Shown piece after piece: positions 34,439-43,332 of a DNA stretch of 64,000 bases. Numbering within the stretch: position 1 is the first letter of the stretch; each line of letters starts with the position of its first letter. The DNA is from an uncultured Cohaesibacter sp. (GTDB lineage: Bacteria; Pseudomonadota; Alphaproteobacteria; Rhizobiales; Cohaesibacteraceae): NCBI RefSeq assembly GCF_963664735.1, contig NZ_OY761553.1, positions 2,433,303 to 2,497,302 on the forward strand. The letters are read 5' to 3'. The translations under genes and the position numbers were made by a program. The notes beneath the pieces are model-generated. The model searched no databases. It saw only the letters and a list, made by a program, of their open reading frames with translations, and was not told where the DNA came from.

Positions 34439-36031
34439 ATGGCTGTTTCTGAGGTATCGTCATCTAGCACGCCGCTTGCAGAAAAGGCCGAAGATTTTCA
34501 GCCCAAAGGCGGTATGTTTGGCTTTTTCTTGATGATCATCGGCATGTTCATGGCAATTCTTGATATCCAGATCGTTGCCAGTTCCTTGCCGCAAATTCAG
34601 GCGGGCATTTCGGCATCTGCCGATCAGATCACCTGGGTGCAAACAGCCTATCTGGTGGCTGAAGTAGTGATGATTCCGCTCTCGGGCTGGTTGGCGCGTG
34701 TCATGTCCAGTCAATGGCTCTTTGCCATGTCATCTGCCAGTTTCACCATTATGAGCATTGCCTGCGCAATGGCATGGGATACGCCATCCATGCTGATTTT
34801 CAGAGCTCTGCAGGGTTTTCTTGGTGGTGCCATGATCCCTACGGCCTTTGCCTCTGTTTTCAAGATTCTACCACCGGAACGTCAGGTGGCTGGCACGGTC
34901 GTTGCGGGATTGACAGCAACGGTCGCTCCGGCTATCGGCCCAACTCTTGGTGGATATCTGACCGAAACGGTTTCCTGGCACTGGCTGTTTCTGGTCAATA
35001 TCGTCCCCGGTGCCATTGTCTCGATATTGGTGCCACTGTTCGTCAGGGTTGATCGGCCAAACTGGCATCTGTTCAGGACTATCGACTTTTTCAGCATTGC
35101 CCTTGTTGCAGGCTTTCTTGGATCACTGGAATTTGTGCTGGACGAAGGCGCAAGGCACGATTGGTTCGAGAGCGGAATGATTGTCTTCTTCGCCCTTCTG
35201 TCCGTTACGTCTGGAATATTGCTCGTCTGGCGCAGTCTCTCCCTTGAACACCCGACAATAGATTTGCGCGTCTTTGCCAATCGCAATTTCACTATCGGCT
35301 GTATTCTCGCTTTCGTGATGGGCATGTGCCTAATCGGCCAAACCTATATAGTGCCGCAATTTCTCTCTCACATCCGGGGCTACAATGCCATGCAGATAGG
35401 GCATGTCATGGCGGTTACAGGCATTTCGATGTTTCTTAGCGCGCCCCTTGCTGGCAAGTTGGGGACAATCCTTGATGTCCGGATTATTCTTTTCAGCGGC
35501 TTTGCGCTTGTTTGCCTAGGACTTTATTTCAATTCCCACATGACCACAGAAGTGGGCTATGACCAGCTGCTTGTCCCCCAGATTGTCCGCGGTGTCGGTC
35601 TTATCCTCAACCTGGTCACGATCACCACGGTTTCCCTTGGCACCTTGCCCACCGACATGGTCAGCGCGGGATCGGCCCAGTTCAATGTCTTTCGCAACAT
35701 GGGCGGAGCCGTGGGGCTCGCCCTGATCAACACACAGTGGGATGGGCGTTATGACAGACACTATTGGTGGATCATGGAAAGCCTGTCCAACACCAATCAG
35801 CGAGTTACGGATCAGGTCACAATGTTGTCCAGCTATCTGGGCCAGCTCTCCGGAATCAATAGTGATAGTGATACCGCAGCCATCTACACCATCACGCGTC
35901 AAATTCAGCAACAGGCGTCCATCATGGCCTGGAATGATGTCTTCCTGATGCTGGCAATCGCGTTCCTGTTTGCCGCCCCTTTGACGCTATTTTTGGCAAA
36001 GCCCAAAAAGGAGGCCGCAGGCAATGAATAA
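34439..36031 (+). CDS. emrB: MFS multidrug efflux transporter, DHA2 family (EmrB type)
   Basis: A 530-residue, 14-helix major facilitator. Motifs include DIQIVASSLPQIQAGISASADQITWVQTAYLVAEVVMIPLSGWL near the start and RALQGFLGGAMIP and GPTLGGYLTE in the first half, all characteristic of DHA2/EmrB. It uses the proton gradient to export hydrophobic drugs, here with the EmrA-type adaptor. The gap to emrA is 2 bases, so co-translation is expected. The compound expelled cannot be predicted. Confidence 0.9.
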   Translation: MAVSEVSSSSTPLAEKAEDFQPKGGMFGFFLMIIGMFMAILDIQIVASSLPQIQAGISASADQITWVQTAYLVAEVVMIPLSGWLARVMSSQWLFAMSSASFTIMSIACAMAWDTPSMLIFRALQGFLGGAMIPTAFASVFKILPPERQVAGTVVAGLTATVAPAIGPTLGGYLTETVSWHWLFLVNIVPGAIVSILVPLFVRVDRPNWHLFRTIDFFSIALVAGFLGSLEFVLDEGARHDWFESGMIVFFALLSVTSGILLVWRSLSLEHPTIDLRVFANRNFTIGCILAFVMGMCLIGQTYIVPQFLSHIRGYNAMQIGHVMAVTGISMFLSAPLAGKLGTILDVRIILFSGFALVCLGLYFNSHMTTEVGYDQLLVPQIVRGVGLILNLVTITTVSLGTLPTDMVSAGSAQFNVFRNMGGAVGLALINTQWDGRYDRHYWWIMESLSNTNQRVTDQVTMLSSYLGQLSGINSDSDTAAIYTITRQIQQQASIMAWNDVFLMLAIAFLFAAPLTLFLAKPKKEAAGNE

Positions 36032-36274
36032 CCTCTTTGCCTGTTGCCGGTAACCAACAACGACACGGATTCATTCCTTGCAATCCCTGTTTCTGAGACT
36101 GCCGATATAATCGCGGCTCAGAAAAACAGACCGCTCAAGTTGCAAGAGCAAGAGCCTCATTTCGCAAAGAGAACGAATCAGGCTGGAACAAGTCGTGAAA
36201 ACTTCTCTCAAGAGCTTTTCGAAAATCGCCTTTTCCCAAGGGCAAAAATCTAATCCAAGCTATTGAAATATAAG

Positions 36275-36348
36275 TGGAGCGGGTGAAGGGAATCGAACCC
36301 TCGTCGTAAGCTTGGGAAGCTTCTGCTCTACCATTGAGCTACACCCGC
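36275..36348 (-). tRNA. tRNA-Gly, anticodon CCC
   Basis: The minus strand folds as a tRNA: acceptor GCGGGTG/CACCCGC, D arm GCTC...GAGC, anticodon loop TTCCCAA reading CCC at 34-36, T arm GAGGG-TTCGATT-CCCTT, and an encoded CCA end after discriminator T. The outermost anticodon-stem pair is not Watson-Crick, so a shift by one base (TCC) was considered, but the seven-base loop places CCC. It is an isolated gene between two protein genes. Confidence 0.93.
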
Positions 36349-36636
36349 GACGGCAGCGACCTTTCAAGATCGGCCTGAGGATAGAGTGTATCTATCACAT
36401 CCTGCCATTTGCTCAAGATGGCAGATCTGCTTTTTTATCAGTTTTTTGACAGCACGAACAGATTTCTGAAAAATCCAACGCGGGTGTCCTTGTGCGGCCC
36501 GACATCCTTGCCGACAAGCTGTTCGATTTATCTGCAATTTTACTTATTTCTCTCTTGAAATGAAAATATTCCGCCCCAATTTTGCTGTTTGACCAAAGCA
36601 ATTGCTGGCACTGGACGACCATAGGACGAGCAACGC

Positions 36637-37443
36637 ATGTTAGAACGCATTAAAGCGATAATCAGTTCCCGACCGTTTGAACTTTCGATCACAGCGCTGA
36701 TTGTGTTGAATGCGATCACTCTGGCTTTGGAGACATGGCCCGCTGCACAGATGCAGTTTGGCGGGCTTTTCCATTTCATCGACCGCACAATTCTCGTCGT
36801 CTTTGTCGTTGAAATCATTCTCAGATTACTCATTCACCGTGCTCGCTTTTTCACGGATCCATGGTCAATTTTCGACTTTACTGTTGTCGCGATTGCGCTT
36901 TTGCCAACATCTGGTGCCCTGTCGGTGTTACGGGCCTTCAGGGTTTTGCGTGTATTGCGCCTCATAAGCTTTGTTCCATCCCTCAGGAGGGTGGTCGGGG
37001 CACTGCTTGAAGCGCTGCCCGGGCTAGGCTCCATTTCCCTGTTGCTGGGCCTTCTCTATTTTGTCTTTGCGGTTATGGCGACCAAGCTTTATGGAGCGGA
37101 TTTCCCCGACTGGTTCGGCAGTCTTGGCGAGTCCGCCTACACACTGTTTCAGGTCATGACACTGGAGAGCTGGTCCATGGGCATCGTTCGGCCTGTGATG
37201 GAAGCGCACCCCTTTGCCTGGCTGTTTTTCGTGCCGTTCATTCTGGCAACCTCTTTTACGGTGCTGAACCTTTTCATCGGTATCATCGTCTCGGCCATGC
37301 AATCAGAGCATGAAGCAACAGCCGAAGCCGAGCGCGCTGCACTGCACTCGGAAACAGAAGGCGTGCTGACAGAAGTCAAAACTTTAAGGCGTGAGGTTTC
37401 TGAGTTGAAAGCACTGATAAAGGAGCAGAATAGCAACAGGTAA
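36637..37443 (+). CDS. Voltage-gated sodium channel, NavBac type
   Basis: A 268-residue, six-helix ion-channel protein. S4 carries regularly spaced arginines (LRAFRVLRVLRLISFVPSLRRVV). The pore loop has the selectivity sequence TLESWS with Glu at residue 177, the signature of bacterial sodium channels such as NaChBac (TLESWAS). The C-terminus (about 220-268) is a heptad-like helical tail, as in the four-helix bundle of this family. Four subunits form the channel in the inner membrane. In marine bacteria these channels have been tied to motility, pH and Na+ homeostasis. No obvious partner gene is next to it. Confidence 0.9.
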   Translation: MLERIKAIISSRPFELSITALIVLNAITLALETWPAAQMQFGGLFHFIDRTILVVFVVEIILRLLIHRARFFTDPWSIFDFTVVAIALLPTSGALSVLRAFRVLRVLRLISFVPSLRRVVGALLEALPGLGSISLLLGLLYFVFAVMATKLYGADFPDWFGSLGESAYTLFQVMTLESWSMGIVRPVMEAHPFAWLFFVPFILATSFTVLNLFIGIIVSAMQSEHEATAEAERAALHSETEGVLTEVKTLRREVSELKALIKEQNSNR

Positions 37444-37527
37444 TCCACATTCATCGTGAAGTCATTTTGCTGCCTTGATTGAAGCGTTATTTTCTGGCGT
37501 GTTCAACAATTGAGATTTCAGCAAAGC

Positions 37528-38217
37528 ATGTCTTCAGAAAACCGTCTTCCCATTCTCTATTCTTTCCGCCGTTGCCCCTATGCCATGCGGGCCCGCATGG
37601 GACTATATGCATCGGGTACGGTTGTTGAATTAAGAGAAATTGTTCTCAGAGACAAACCAGCTCATATGCTGGAAATCTCTCCAAAGGGAACGGTGCCCGT
37701 ATTGCTGCTTCCTGATGGAACAGTTCTGGACGAAAGCCTCGACATCATGATCTGGGCGTTAAAACAAAATGACCCGCATGGCTGGCTGGAGCAGGAAGAA
37801 GGCTCTCTGGATGATGCTCTGGCCTTGATCGAAGAGATGAACGGATCGTTCAAGCATCACCTTGATCGCTACAAATATTCAAGCCGGTATGAAGATGCTG
37901 ATGAAGTGGTTCACCGCTCGATGGCGATGATTGCGCTCGCCTCGCTGCAAGCACGGTTGGAGCTTTCGCCACAATTGTTTGGTGCGCGCGCGAGCCTTAC
38001 CGACATTGCGCTTTTTCCCTTCGTCAGACAGTTTGCCAACACAGACCGGGAATGGTTTGACGCCCACGCTCCGGTTGCTATTCGCAAGTGGCTGGTCGAG
38101 CATGAAACATCTGATTTGTTCGTCGGCATTTTCAGCAAATGGCCTGTTTGGCGTGAAGGCGATCCCGTTACTCTCTTCCCTGCGCAGCCCGAGCTGCAGG
38201 AAGTCCAGTCCGCCTAG
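37528..38217 (+). CDS. Glutathione S-transferase family protein
   Basis: A 229-residue soluble protein with an N-terminal thioredoxin-fold GST domain (about 8-80) opening ILYSFRRCPYAMRARM. The Cys-Pro-Tyr motif suggests a Cys-type (Grx2/omega-like) active site rather than a Tyr one. It is followed by GTVPVLLLPDGTVLDESLDIM (the cis-Pro and gamma-Glu binding stretch) and an all-helical C-terminal half. The ATG at 37528 was taken over an upstream TTG. It probably reduces or deglutathionylates small molecules or proteins; substrate unknown. Confidence 0.85.
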   Translation: MSSENRLPILYSFRRCPYAMRARMGLYASGTVVELREIVLRDKPAHMLEISPKGTVPVLLLPDGTVLDESLDIMIWALKQNDPHGWLEQEEGSLDDALALIEEMNGSFKHHLDRYKYSSRYEDADEVVHRSMAMIALASLQARLELSPQLFGARASLTDIALFPFVRQFANTDREWFDAHAPVAIRKWLVEHETSDLFVGIFSKWPVWREGDPVTLFPAQPELQEVQSA

Positions 38218-38238
38218 CCCTTGGCAAGCACAGTCCCC

Positions 38239-39327
38239 TCAGGAGACCCAGCGGCGTAAATGCTCGGAAATCGGGGTTTTGTTCACCGCTTCGGCAACCG
38301 TTAGGCCCACAGAGCCGAGCATGGAATGGGTATGCCACAGTGTATAAATCGGCATCTTTTGTGTGCCGAATTTAAGCTTGTAAGGCTCGTCGCCAACCGT
38401 AAAGTCGAAGATTTTCATGCCGTCCTTGATGCAGTCGCAAATCAGGTCTTCAGTCATCAACAGGCCGGGTGAATATCGACCCATGCGATCAAAATCCAGC
38501 CCCATCATCAACATGAGATAACGACCAGCATGTTCAATGCCATATTGAACAGCAACGATCTGGTCGTCATAGGTAAATTGATACAGGCGAACGTAACCAC
38601 TCTCAACATTGTTCACAGCAAGATCAAGATAGAAGTCGAACGTCTCGGGTGTCTGGATCAGATCTTCACCGGGGCGATCTTTATAGCGATCTTTATGAAA
38701 CTCGCGCAGTTTTTCCATGGCAGGCCTTATCTCTTCAGTTGAGAAGAGCCTGTTCATCTTCCATTCCCCTTCGCGCATCATGGCGCGCCGCTTTTTGTCC
38801 CGGTGTTTGCGTTCGCTTTTTGAGATATTGGCCAACCGCCATTCCTCATAATCACCACATAGTTCTGTCGAATAAGCGGAAAAATCGGCCAACTGGAAAT
38901 AGCTTGAAGGGAAAAGGCGCTGCAACCCTGGATCGTTCGTTGGCATATGCTTGATGCGCAGAACATCATAGGAACCAAGAGTTTCAAGCAAACGTCGGCT
39001 AAGAAAATCAGGATCAGGAACCCAGTTTCCAATGTCCTTATGCACGGTGGGAAGGGCATAGTCGACTAGGCACATGTTGGCATATTCGAGCACCGTTGCA
39101 CCCATTTTCTTGCGTGCAATCAAAGGAAATACGCCGACAAGGCAGCCTGTATTTTTACACCGCATTTGCAGCGTTCGTTCTTCAACTTCCGGGAAATTCT
39201 TCAGATAATGTTGCATGGCGGCATGCCAGACAGGATGCTGAAATGCAGTCACCTCGGCCTGAGCGAACAGCGCCCGATATTCATCGGATTCAAAATCAAA
39301 GTTCGAAGAAACGTTCAATTCAAGCAT
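38239..39327 (-). CDS. GNAT-fold acyltransferase (CelD/FemAB-like)
   Basis: A 362-residue protein whose central part (about 165-320) reads as the GNAT_acetyltr_6 domain: KSERKHRDKKRRAMMREGEWKMNRLFSTEEI, FHKDRYKDRPGED, DDQIVAVQYGIEHAGRYLMLMMGLDFDRMGRYSPGLLM and IFDFTVGDEPYKLKFG. The DFTVGDEPYKxxFG ending is typical of CelD/BcsL-type enzymes, which acylate polysaccharide or lipid precursors; the acceptor here is unknown. The start at ATG 39327 was preferred; a TTG 30 nt upstream is the alternative. The gene converges with the GST gene. Confidence 0.75.
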   Translation of the reverse strand: MLELNVSSNFDFESDEYRALFAQAEVTAFQHPVWHAAMQHYLKNFPEVEERTLQMRCKNTGCLVGVFPLIARKKMGATVLEYANMCLVDYALPTVHKDIGNWVPDPDFLSRRLLETLGSYDVLRIKHMPTNDPGLQRLFPSSYFQLADFSAYSTELCGDYEEWRLANISKSERKHRDKKRRAMMREGEWKMNRLFSTEEIRPAMEKLREFHKDRYKDRPGEDLIQTPETFDFYLDLAVNNVESGYVRLYQFTYDDQIVAVQYGIEHAGRYLMLMMGLDFDRMGRYSPGLLMTEDLICDCIKDGMKIFDFTVGDEPYKLKFGTQKMPIYTLWHTHSMLGSVGLTVAEAVNKTPISEHLRRWVS

Positions 39328-39472
39328 ATCTATTGCCTGCAACTTCTCATTATCCAAAATTGTAATGACGTAACACTCTCACAGAGAAGATAAGCAACTG
39401 TAAACTCTCCCCGCGAGAGCTCCCCATGGTTGCATAAGAAGTCCCTTAATTACTGATTTTTATTAGATATGG

Positions 39473-40048
39473 TTAATAGAGGTTAAGCTCGTGCATGAAT
39501 GCATCCATGGCTTCGATCGTCCCTTGAGGCCCTTCAAGCTTAATGTCAACGCCAGTTTCATGATATTGGCGATCAAGGACAGTAAGGTTCAAGAGCGAAA
39601 TCTGCCGCTCGATTTCGCTGGTTTGATCAAAGCGCCCCGTCACAGTCTTGTGCAGGATTCTCTCCCAAGGGACCAGTTTTGCGACATCCAGAGCCATTGA
39701 CGCAACGCCGGAGTAAGCGCGTGCCAATCCCCCAGCACCAAGTTTTGTGCCACCGAAATAGCGCACGACAATAACGCCACAGTTGATGATTTCTCGCCCG
39801 ATCAATACCTTGAGCATCGGCATCCCAGACGTGCCTGCTGGTTCGCCATCATCCTTTGCCCCCTCTTCTATGTGATCATCATCGTGAATAAGGCGAAAGG
39901 CTGTGACATGGTGATTTGCCTTGCGGTGCTCTGTGCGAAGCGCCTCAAGCCGGTCTTCGAATTGATCGATTGGCACGAGAAATGCCAGAAAGCGGGACTT
40001 TTTCTCCTCCAGTTCCGCATAAAATTCGGTTTCTATGGTCTGCAGCAT
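39473..40048 (-). CDS. yigZ: YigZ/IMPACT-family protein
   Basis: A 191-residue protein. The N-terminal UPF0029/IMPACT domain carries KKSRFLAFLVPI, HHVTAFRLIHDDDHIEEGAKDDGEPAGTSGMPML and VVRYFGGTKLGAGGLARAY, the family's conserved core. A smaller C-terminal ferredoxin-like domain (about 135-191) follows. YigZ proteins have no firm function in bacteria, although the eukaryotic relative IMPACT binds GCN1 in translation control. It lies 3 bp downstream of the dcd gene and is probably co-transcribed with it. Confidence 0.9.
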   Translation of the reverse strand: MLQTIETEFYAELEEKKSRFLAFLVPIDQFEDRLEALRTEHRKANHHVTAFRLIHDDDHIEEGAKDDGEPAGTSGMPMLKVLIGREIINCGVIVVRYFGGTKLGAGGLARAYSGVASMALDVAKLVPWERILHKTVTGRFDQTSEIERQISLLNLTVLDRQYHETGVDIKLEGPQGTIEAMDAFMHELNLY

Positions 40049-40051
40049 GCT

Positions 40052-41152
40052 TTACGCCATTCGGAAATGCTTGGAGAGCTTGAGGCCCTGCGCCTGATAA
40101 TTTGACCCGATGCCCTCGCCATAGAGTCTGGTCGGGCTGGCGCGCATGCGCTCATAGGCCAGACGCCCGATCAACTGCCCGTGTTCAACGATGAAAGGCA
40201 CTTCATGGCTGCGCACTTCCAGCACGGCCCTGCTCCCTTTACCACCCGCCACACAAGCACCGAAACCGGGATCGAAAAATCCCGCATAATGCACGCGGAA
40301 CTCTCCAACCAGAGGATCGAAGGGGATCATCTCCGCTGCATAAAGAGGCGGCACATGCACAGCCTCGCGCGAAACCAGAATATAGAATTTGTCCGGATCA
40401 AGAATGAGAGCATTCTTGCCGCGGCCCTCAATGGGCTCCCAGTAGTCGAGAACATCCAGCGCGTCGCGCTTGTCAACATCGATCACGCCAGTGTGACGTT
40501 TGGCCCGATAGCCAATAATCCCCTCCCCGGCCAGATCGATGGAGACGGCAATGCCGTTGTCGATAAATGGCGCATCCTCGCAGGAGACAAGTGTTTCATC
40601 GCGATGCAGGATAAGATGCTCGGGATCGGTCAGCCTTGAGCGCCCCTGTCGAAACCTTATTTGTGTCAACCGGCTACCCGCGCGGACGATAATGGGAAAG
40701 GTGCGCGGGCTGACTTCCATATAAAGAGGACCGGAATATCCTGAAGGAATGGTGTCAAACTGGCGTGATCCGTCGGCGATGACCCGCGTGAATATATCGA
40801 GCCGGCCTGTTGAGCTTTTGGGGTTGGCTGCTGCCTCCAGAGCAGAAGGCAATGCCAGACTTTCCATCAAAGGGACAATATAGACGCAGCCGGTTTCAAG
40901 AACCGCGCCGTTGGTCAGATCAATCTGGTGCAGCTGCAACCGCTCCAACTTGCTTTGCACGGTCTGGTTCGGACCCGGCAAGAAAGAGGCGCGAACGCGA
41001 TAGGCCACGGTCCCAAGACGCAAATCCAGACTGGCAGGCTGGATCTGGTCTTCATCCAGCGGGCTGGAAAACGAAATGACACCGCTCTCAACAAGCTTTG
41101 AAATATCCGCGTCGTTTAAGATACCGGACCCTGTAAATATGGAAGCTACCAT
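40052..41152 (-). CDS. dcd: 2'-deoxycytidine 5'-triphosphate deaminase, long alphaproteobacterial form
   Basis: A 366-residue protein containing two dUTPase-like domains in a row. The first is about 20-170 (QIQPASLDLRLGTVAYRVRASFLPG, PKSSTGRLDIFTRVIADGS), and the second is about 190-366 (FDPLVGEFRVHYAGFFDPGFG). The standard Dcd of E. coli is about 193 residues, so this is the double-length version common in Rhizobiales. It deaminates dCTP to dUTP for thymidylate synthesis. The final stretch (GSNYQAQGLKLSKHFRMA) is conserved in that form. Confidence 0.85.
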   Translation of the reverse strand: MVASIFTGSGILNDADISKLVESGVISFSSPLDEDQIQPASLDLRLGTVAYRVRASFLPGPNQTVQSKLERLQLHQIDLTNGAVLETGCVYIVPLMESLALPSALEAAANPKSSTGRLDIFTRVIADGSRQFDTIPSGYSGPLYMEVSPRTFPIIVRAGSRLTQIRFRQGRSRLTDPEHLILHRDETLVSCEDAPFIDNGIAVSIDLAGEGIIGYRAKRHTGVIDVDKRDALDVLDYWEPIEGRGKNALILDPDKFYILVSREAVHVPPLYAAEMIPFDPLVGEFRVHYAGFFDPGFGACVAGGKGSRAVLEVRSHEVPFIVEHGQLIGRLAYERMRASPTRLYGEGIGSNYQAQGLKLSKHFRMA

Positions 41153-41457
41153 AGAATGACCTGATGTTTGTTCATTCTGTTCTGTTTAGCAGGGTTGAGA
41201 TTGCGTAGCAACAGCACCTCAGCAGCCAGGGAAGTGACAGCCATATTATCAGACATAGCAAATAGCCTCCGGTCACACGAATAATCAGAAAAGTTGCAAA
41301 TCGGCGCTGCAAAACGTCCTGTTACATCAATTTTTATCTATCTTCTTAACTCGGCGGATATGGAGCTGTACTAATATACCGATCACCAGATCAAAAGGCG
41401 TCTCGAGAAATCCTGACGCCGTTCCTTTGTCACCAACGGGATCTATTTGTTATTTCA
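41153..41457. other. Divergent intergenic region between dcd and the first exported-protein gene
   Basis: About 305 bases with no gene. A 6-bp palindromic stem GGCGTC/GACGCC occurs at 41397-41420 near the rightward gene, and promoters for both directions must lie here, but no definite -35/-10 pair can be named. Confidence 0.4.
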
Positions 41458-42126
41458 ATGAAAAAGCTCATAGCGATTTTCGTATTATCAATTTGCTTCA
41501 TTACTGGCATCATTCTGACTTATGAAAATCCGGCAAACTCGCGTCAGATTCAGGGAACTCGTATGACGTCGTCTGAAAAACAACAGGCAGAGACGAAAAT
41601 TACGTCCTTTCTTGAAACAAGCATGGCTTATTTCAATCCGTTTCACGACGAAGTTCGTGTAAACAATTGCAAAATCACCTATCGCATCAACAGCGTAGGG
41701 AGCTGCGATGCTACTCCGACGGCCCGGTTCAACGAATTTCAAATTGATCTCAAAGATGTCAAGCAAGTGCGGGTGTTTGAAAATTCACGCACGGGAACTG
41801 ATGCGTCCGGTTCCATCCGCTTTGAATTTGATGAAAAAACCCAACAGCGTTTTGACCGCGCTCAGACCTTGTTCAGCAAATATAACCGCACCAACAATGG
41901 ATATAACGGTTCCATGTGGGCGCAGGAAGCCCATTCTGCAGAGCAAAATGCTGTAAGAGACGCGCATTTGGGTGAGTTGCGAAGTTATGCAAAAACGCAA
42001 AACTGTTCTCGCAGTGTGGAACAGTATCACCTGCCCAAAACGCTCGGCACGATAAGCTTGTCCAAAGTTGACAGAGATGCAGCCTACAGTCTCAAGTCTT
42101 ATCACGCCAACTGCATTGACGGCTGA
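41458..42126 (+). CDS. Exported protein of unknown function, paralogue A
   Basis: A 222-residue protein with an N-terminal signal or anchor (KKLIAIFVLSICFITGIILTY). Four cysteines lie in the rest: VNNCKITYRI, then C about 16 residues on, KTQNCSRSV and YHANC at the end. The central part reads RFEFDEKTQQRFDRAQTLF, and the end YHLPKTLGTISLSKVDRDAA. It has the same layout as the protein encoded at 42363-43037. I do not recognise the family. Paired cysteines suggest disulfide bonds in the periplasm. Confidence 0.7.
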   Translation: MKKLIAIFVLSICFITGIILTYENPANSRQIQGTRMTSSEKQQAETKITSFLETSMAYFNPFHDEVRVNNCKITYRINSVGSCDATPTARFNEFQIDLKDVKQVRVFENSRTGTDASGSIRFEFDEKTQQRFDRAQTLFSKYNRTNNGYNGSMWAQEAHSAEQNAVRDAHLGELRSYAKTQNCSRSVEQYHLPKTLGTISLSKVDRDAAYSLKSYHANCIDG

Positions 42127-42362
42127 GTTTGCCTCATCATTTGACCTGTTTCAGCGAACCAGAAGGCGCTGTTTTGCAGCGAGGTTTGCTTGTGTCTGCA
42201 AGCCATTGATTTCTGGTGGCCAATTCATGTTATTCGCTCCGTCAAATTTCTTTTTCAACTGTATCCAATTTTAATGAATTCCCTATCGGTTTTTCAAACG
42301 GTTGCGTCCAAAATAACCACACCCAATTAAGCTAATCATATCTGAAACTCATAGTTGATCCG

Positions 42363-43037
42363 ATGAACAACAAAGTCATTGTCTCCGTTGCCGCGTTCCT
42401 TGCTGTCATTCCCGCAGTAACCCTCATGGCCTTTTGGCAAACCAATAGTTTTGCCAAGACAAAGCCTCTATTCTCCGCTCAGCAAGTAAAGCAAATGGAA
42501 TCAGCCATTCAGACGTCTCTGTCACGCGCCCTCGACCACAAGGTCTATGGCAGTGATATCACTGTGTCAGGATGCAAGATCATCAGTCGTTTTGAAAAAC
42601 CGCAAACCTGTTCCTCTTTCAGAGACATACGAATGCAGGAAACCTTGCTGGATATTCGCGAAACTTCAGCGGTTTCCTATTCAAGCCTCACCGCCCAAAA
42701 GGCTTCACGAAACAGCTTGCTGAAATTCGCTTTCCAGCCGGAAATCGAACAGAAGGTAGAAAGCGCCAAGCAGGCTATCTGGACCTATGTAAGCGACAAG
42801 CACGGGCTGCGCGGGGCAGAATGGAACGAGTTTGCTGTCAGCGCCGAACAGCGCATCCTCAAGCAATATGGCTTTGACAAGATGGGAAGCTATGACGTGA
42901 CGCAGACCTGTTCCTCCAACAAGAAGATGCGCCACCTGCCGGGTAAGCTGGGCACTTTTGTTCTTAGCGGAGACACGCGCGAACTGGGAAGGCTGATCAA
43001 GAACTATCAGCGCTTTTGCACGACTTCCGACTCCTAG
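42363..43037 (+). CDS. Exported protein of unknown function, paralogue B
   Basis: A 224-residue protein with an N-terminal hydrophobic segment (VIVSVAAFLAVIPAVTLMAF) and the same order of features as paralogue A: VSGCKIISRF, a second Cys 16 residues on, LKFAFQPEIEQKVESAKQAI, SAEQRILKQYG, VTQTCSSNKKMRHLPGKLGTF and a final YQRFC. All four Cys positions and the LPxxLGT motif are shared with its neighbour, so the two arose by duplication. Each has its own upstream gap (236 bp), so each may have its own promoter. Function unknown. Confidence 0.7.
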   Translation: MNNKVIVSVAAFLAVIPAVTLMAFWQTNSFAKTKPLFSAQQVKQMESAIQTSLSRALDHKVYGSDITVSGCKIISRFEKPQTCSSFRDIRMQETLLDIRETSAVSYSSLTAQKASRNSLLKFAFQPEIEQKVESAKQAIWTYVSDKHGLRGAEWNEFAVSAEQRILKQYGFDKMGSYDVTQTCSSNKKMRHLPGKLGTFVLSGDTRELGRLIKNYQRFCTTSDS

Positions 43038-43084
43038 ATATGCTCCGATATGCTCCCGATTTTTAAGCGTCATTCCCCTACGCA

Positions 43085-43115
43085 TTGACACGCTCATCCA
43101 ATAGGCGTACATAAT
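43085..43115 (+). promoter_or_regulatory. Promoter of metZ
   Basis: TTGACA (43085-43090), a 17-bp spacer and TACATA/AT (43108-43115), directly upstream of the SAM-II element. Transcription would start near 43120, giving a leader that begins with the riboswitch. Confidence 0.7.
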
Positions 43116-43122
43116 GTCGCAC

Positions 43123-43184
43123 TTGTGGTCATTTGAGCCGGCCGGCTTGCCGCCACGTAAAAGAAAGTCGCTAAAAGGTCGGGG
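43123..43184 (+). promoter_or_regulatory. SAM-II riboswitch
   Basis: The segment GTGGTCATTTGAGCCGGC, then CTTGC and GCCACGTAAAAG, then GTCGCTAAAAGG matches the SAM-II (SAM-alpha) consensus. The first helix is GTGG/CCAC, the conserved TGAGCCGG loop is present, and the downstream pseudoknot strand GCTAAAAGG is in place. The motif is typical of methionine genes in alphaproteobacteria. It ends about 150 nt before metZ, so control by translation or downstream structure is expected. Confidence 0.85.
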
Positions 43185-43332
43185 ATGTGAATATCCGTCT
43201 ATCCCGGCCATAATAACTTATGCTGCCGGGTTTTATTTTGCTCAAAATCCGGTCGACCAACTGAGAATTGCCCGTATGTCTGCTGCGGCTTGCCAAAGCA
43301 GAGAGGCGGCACAGAACGAACAGGATTGAGCC

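Noticed and set aside
36044..36253. A 69-codon plus-strand frame after emrB
   Set aside because: Low-quality sequence with no conserved features; it is more likely intergenic DNA before the tRNA.
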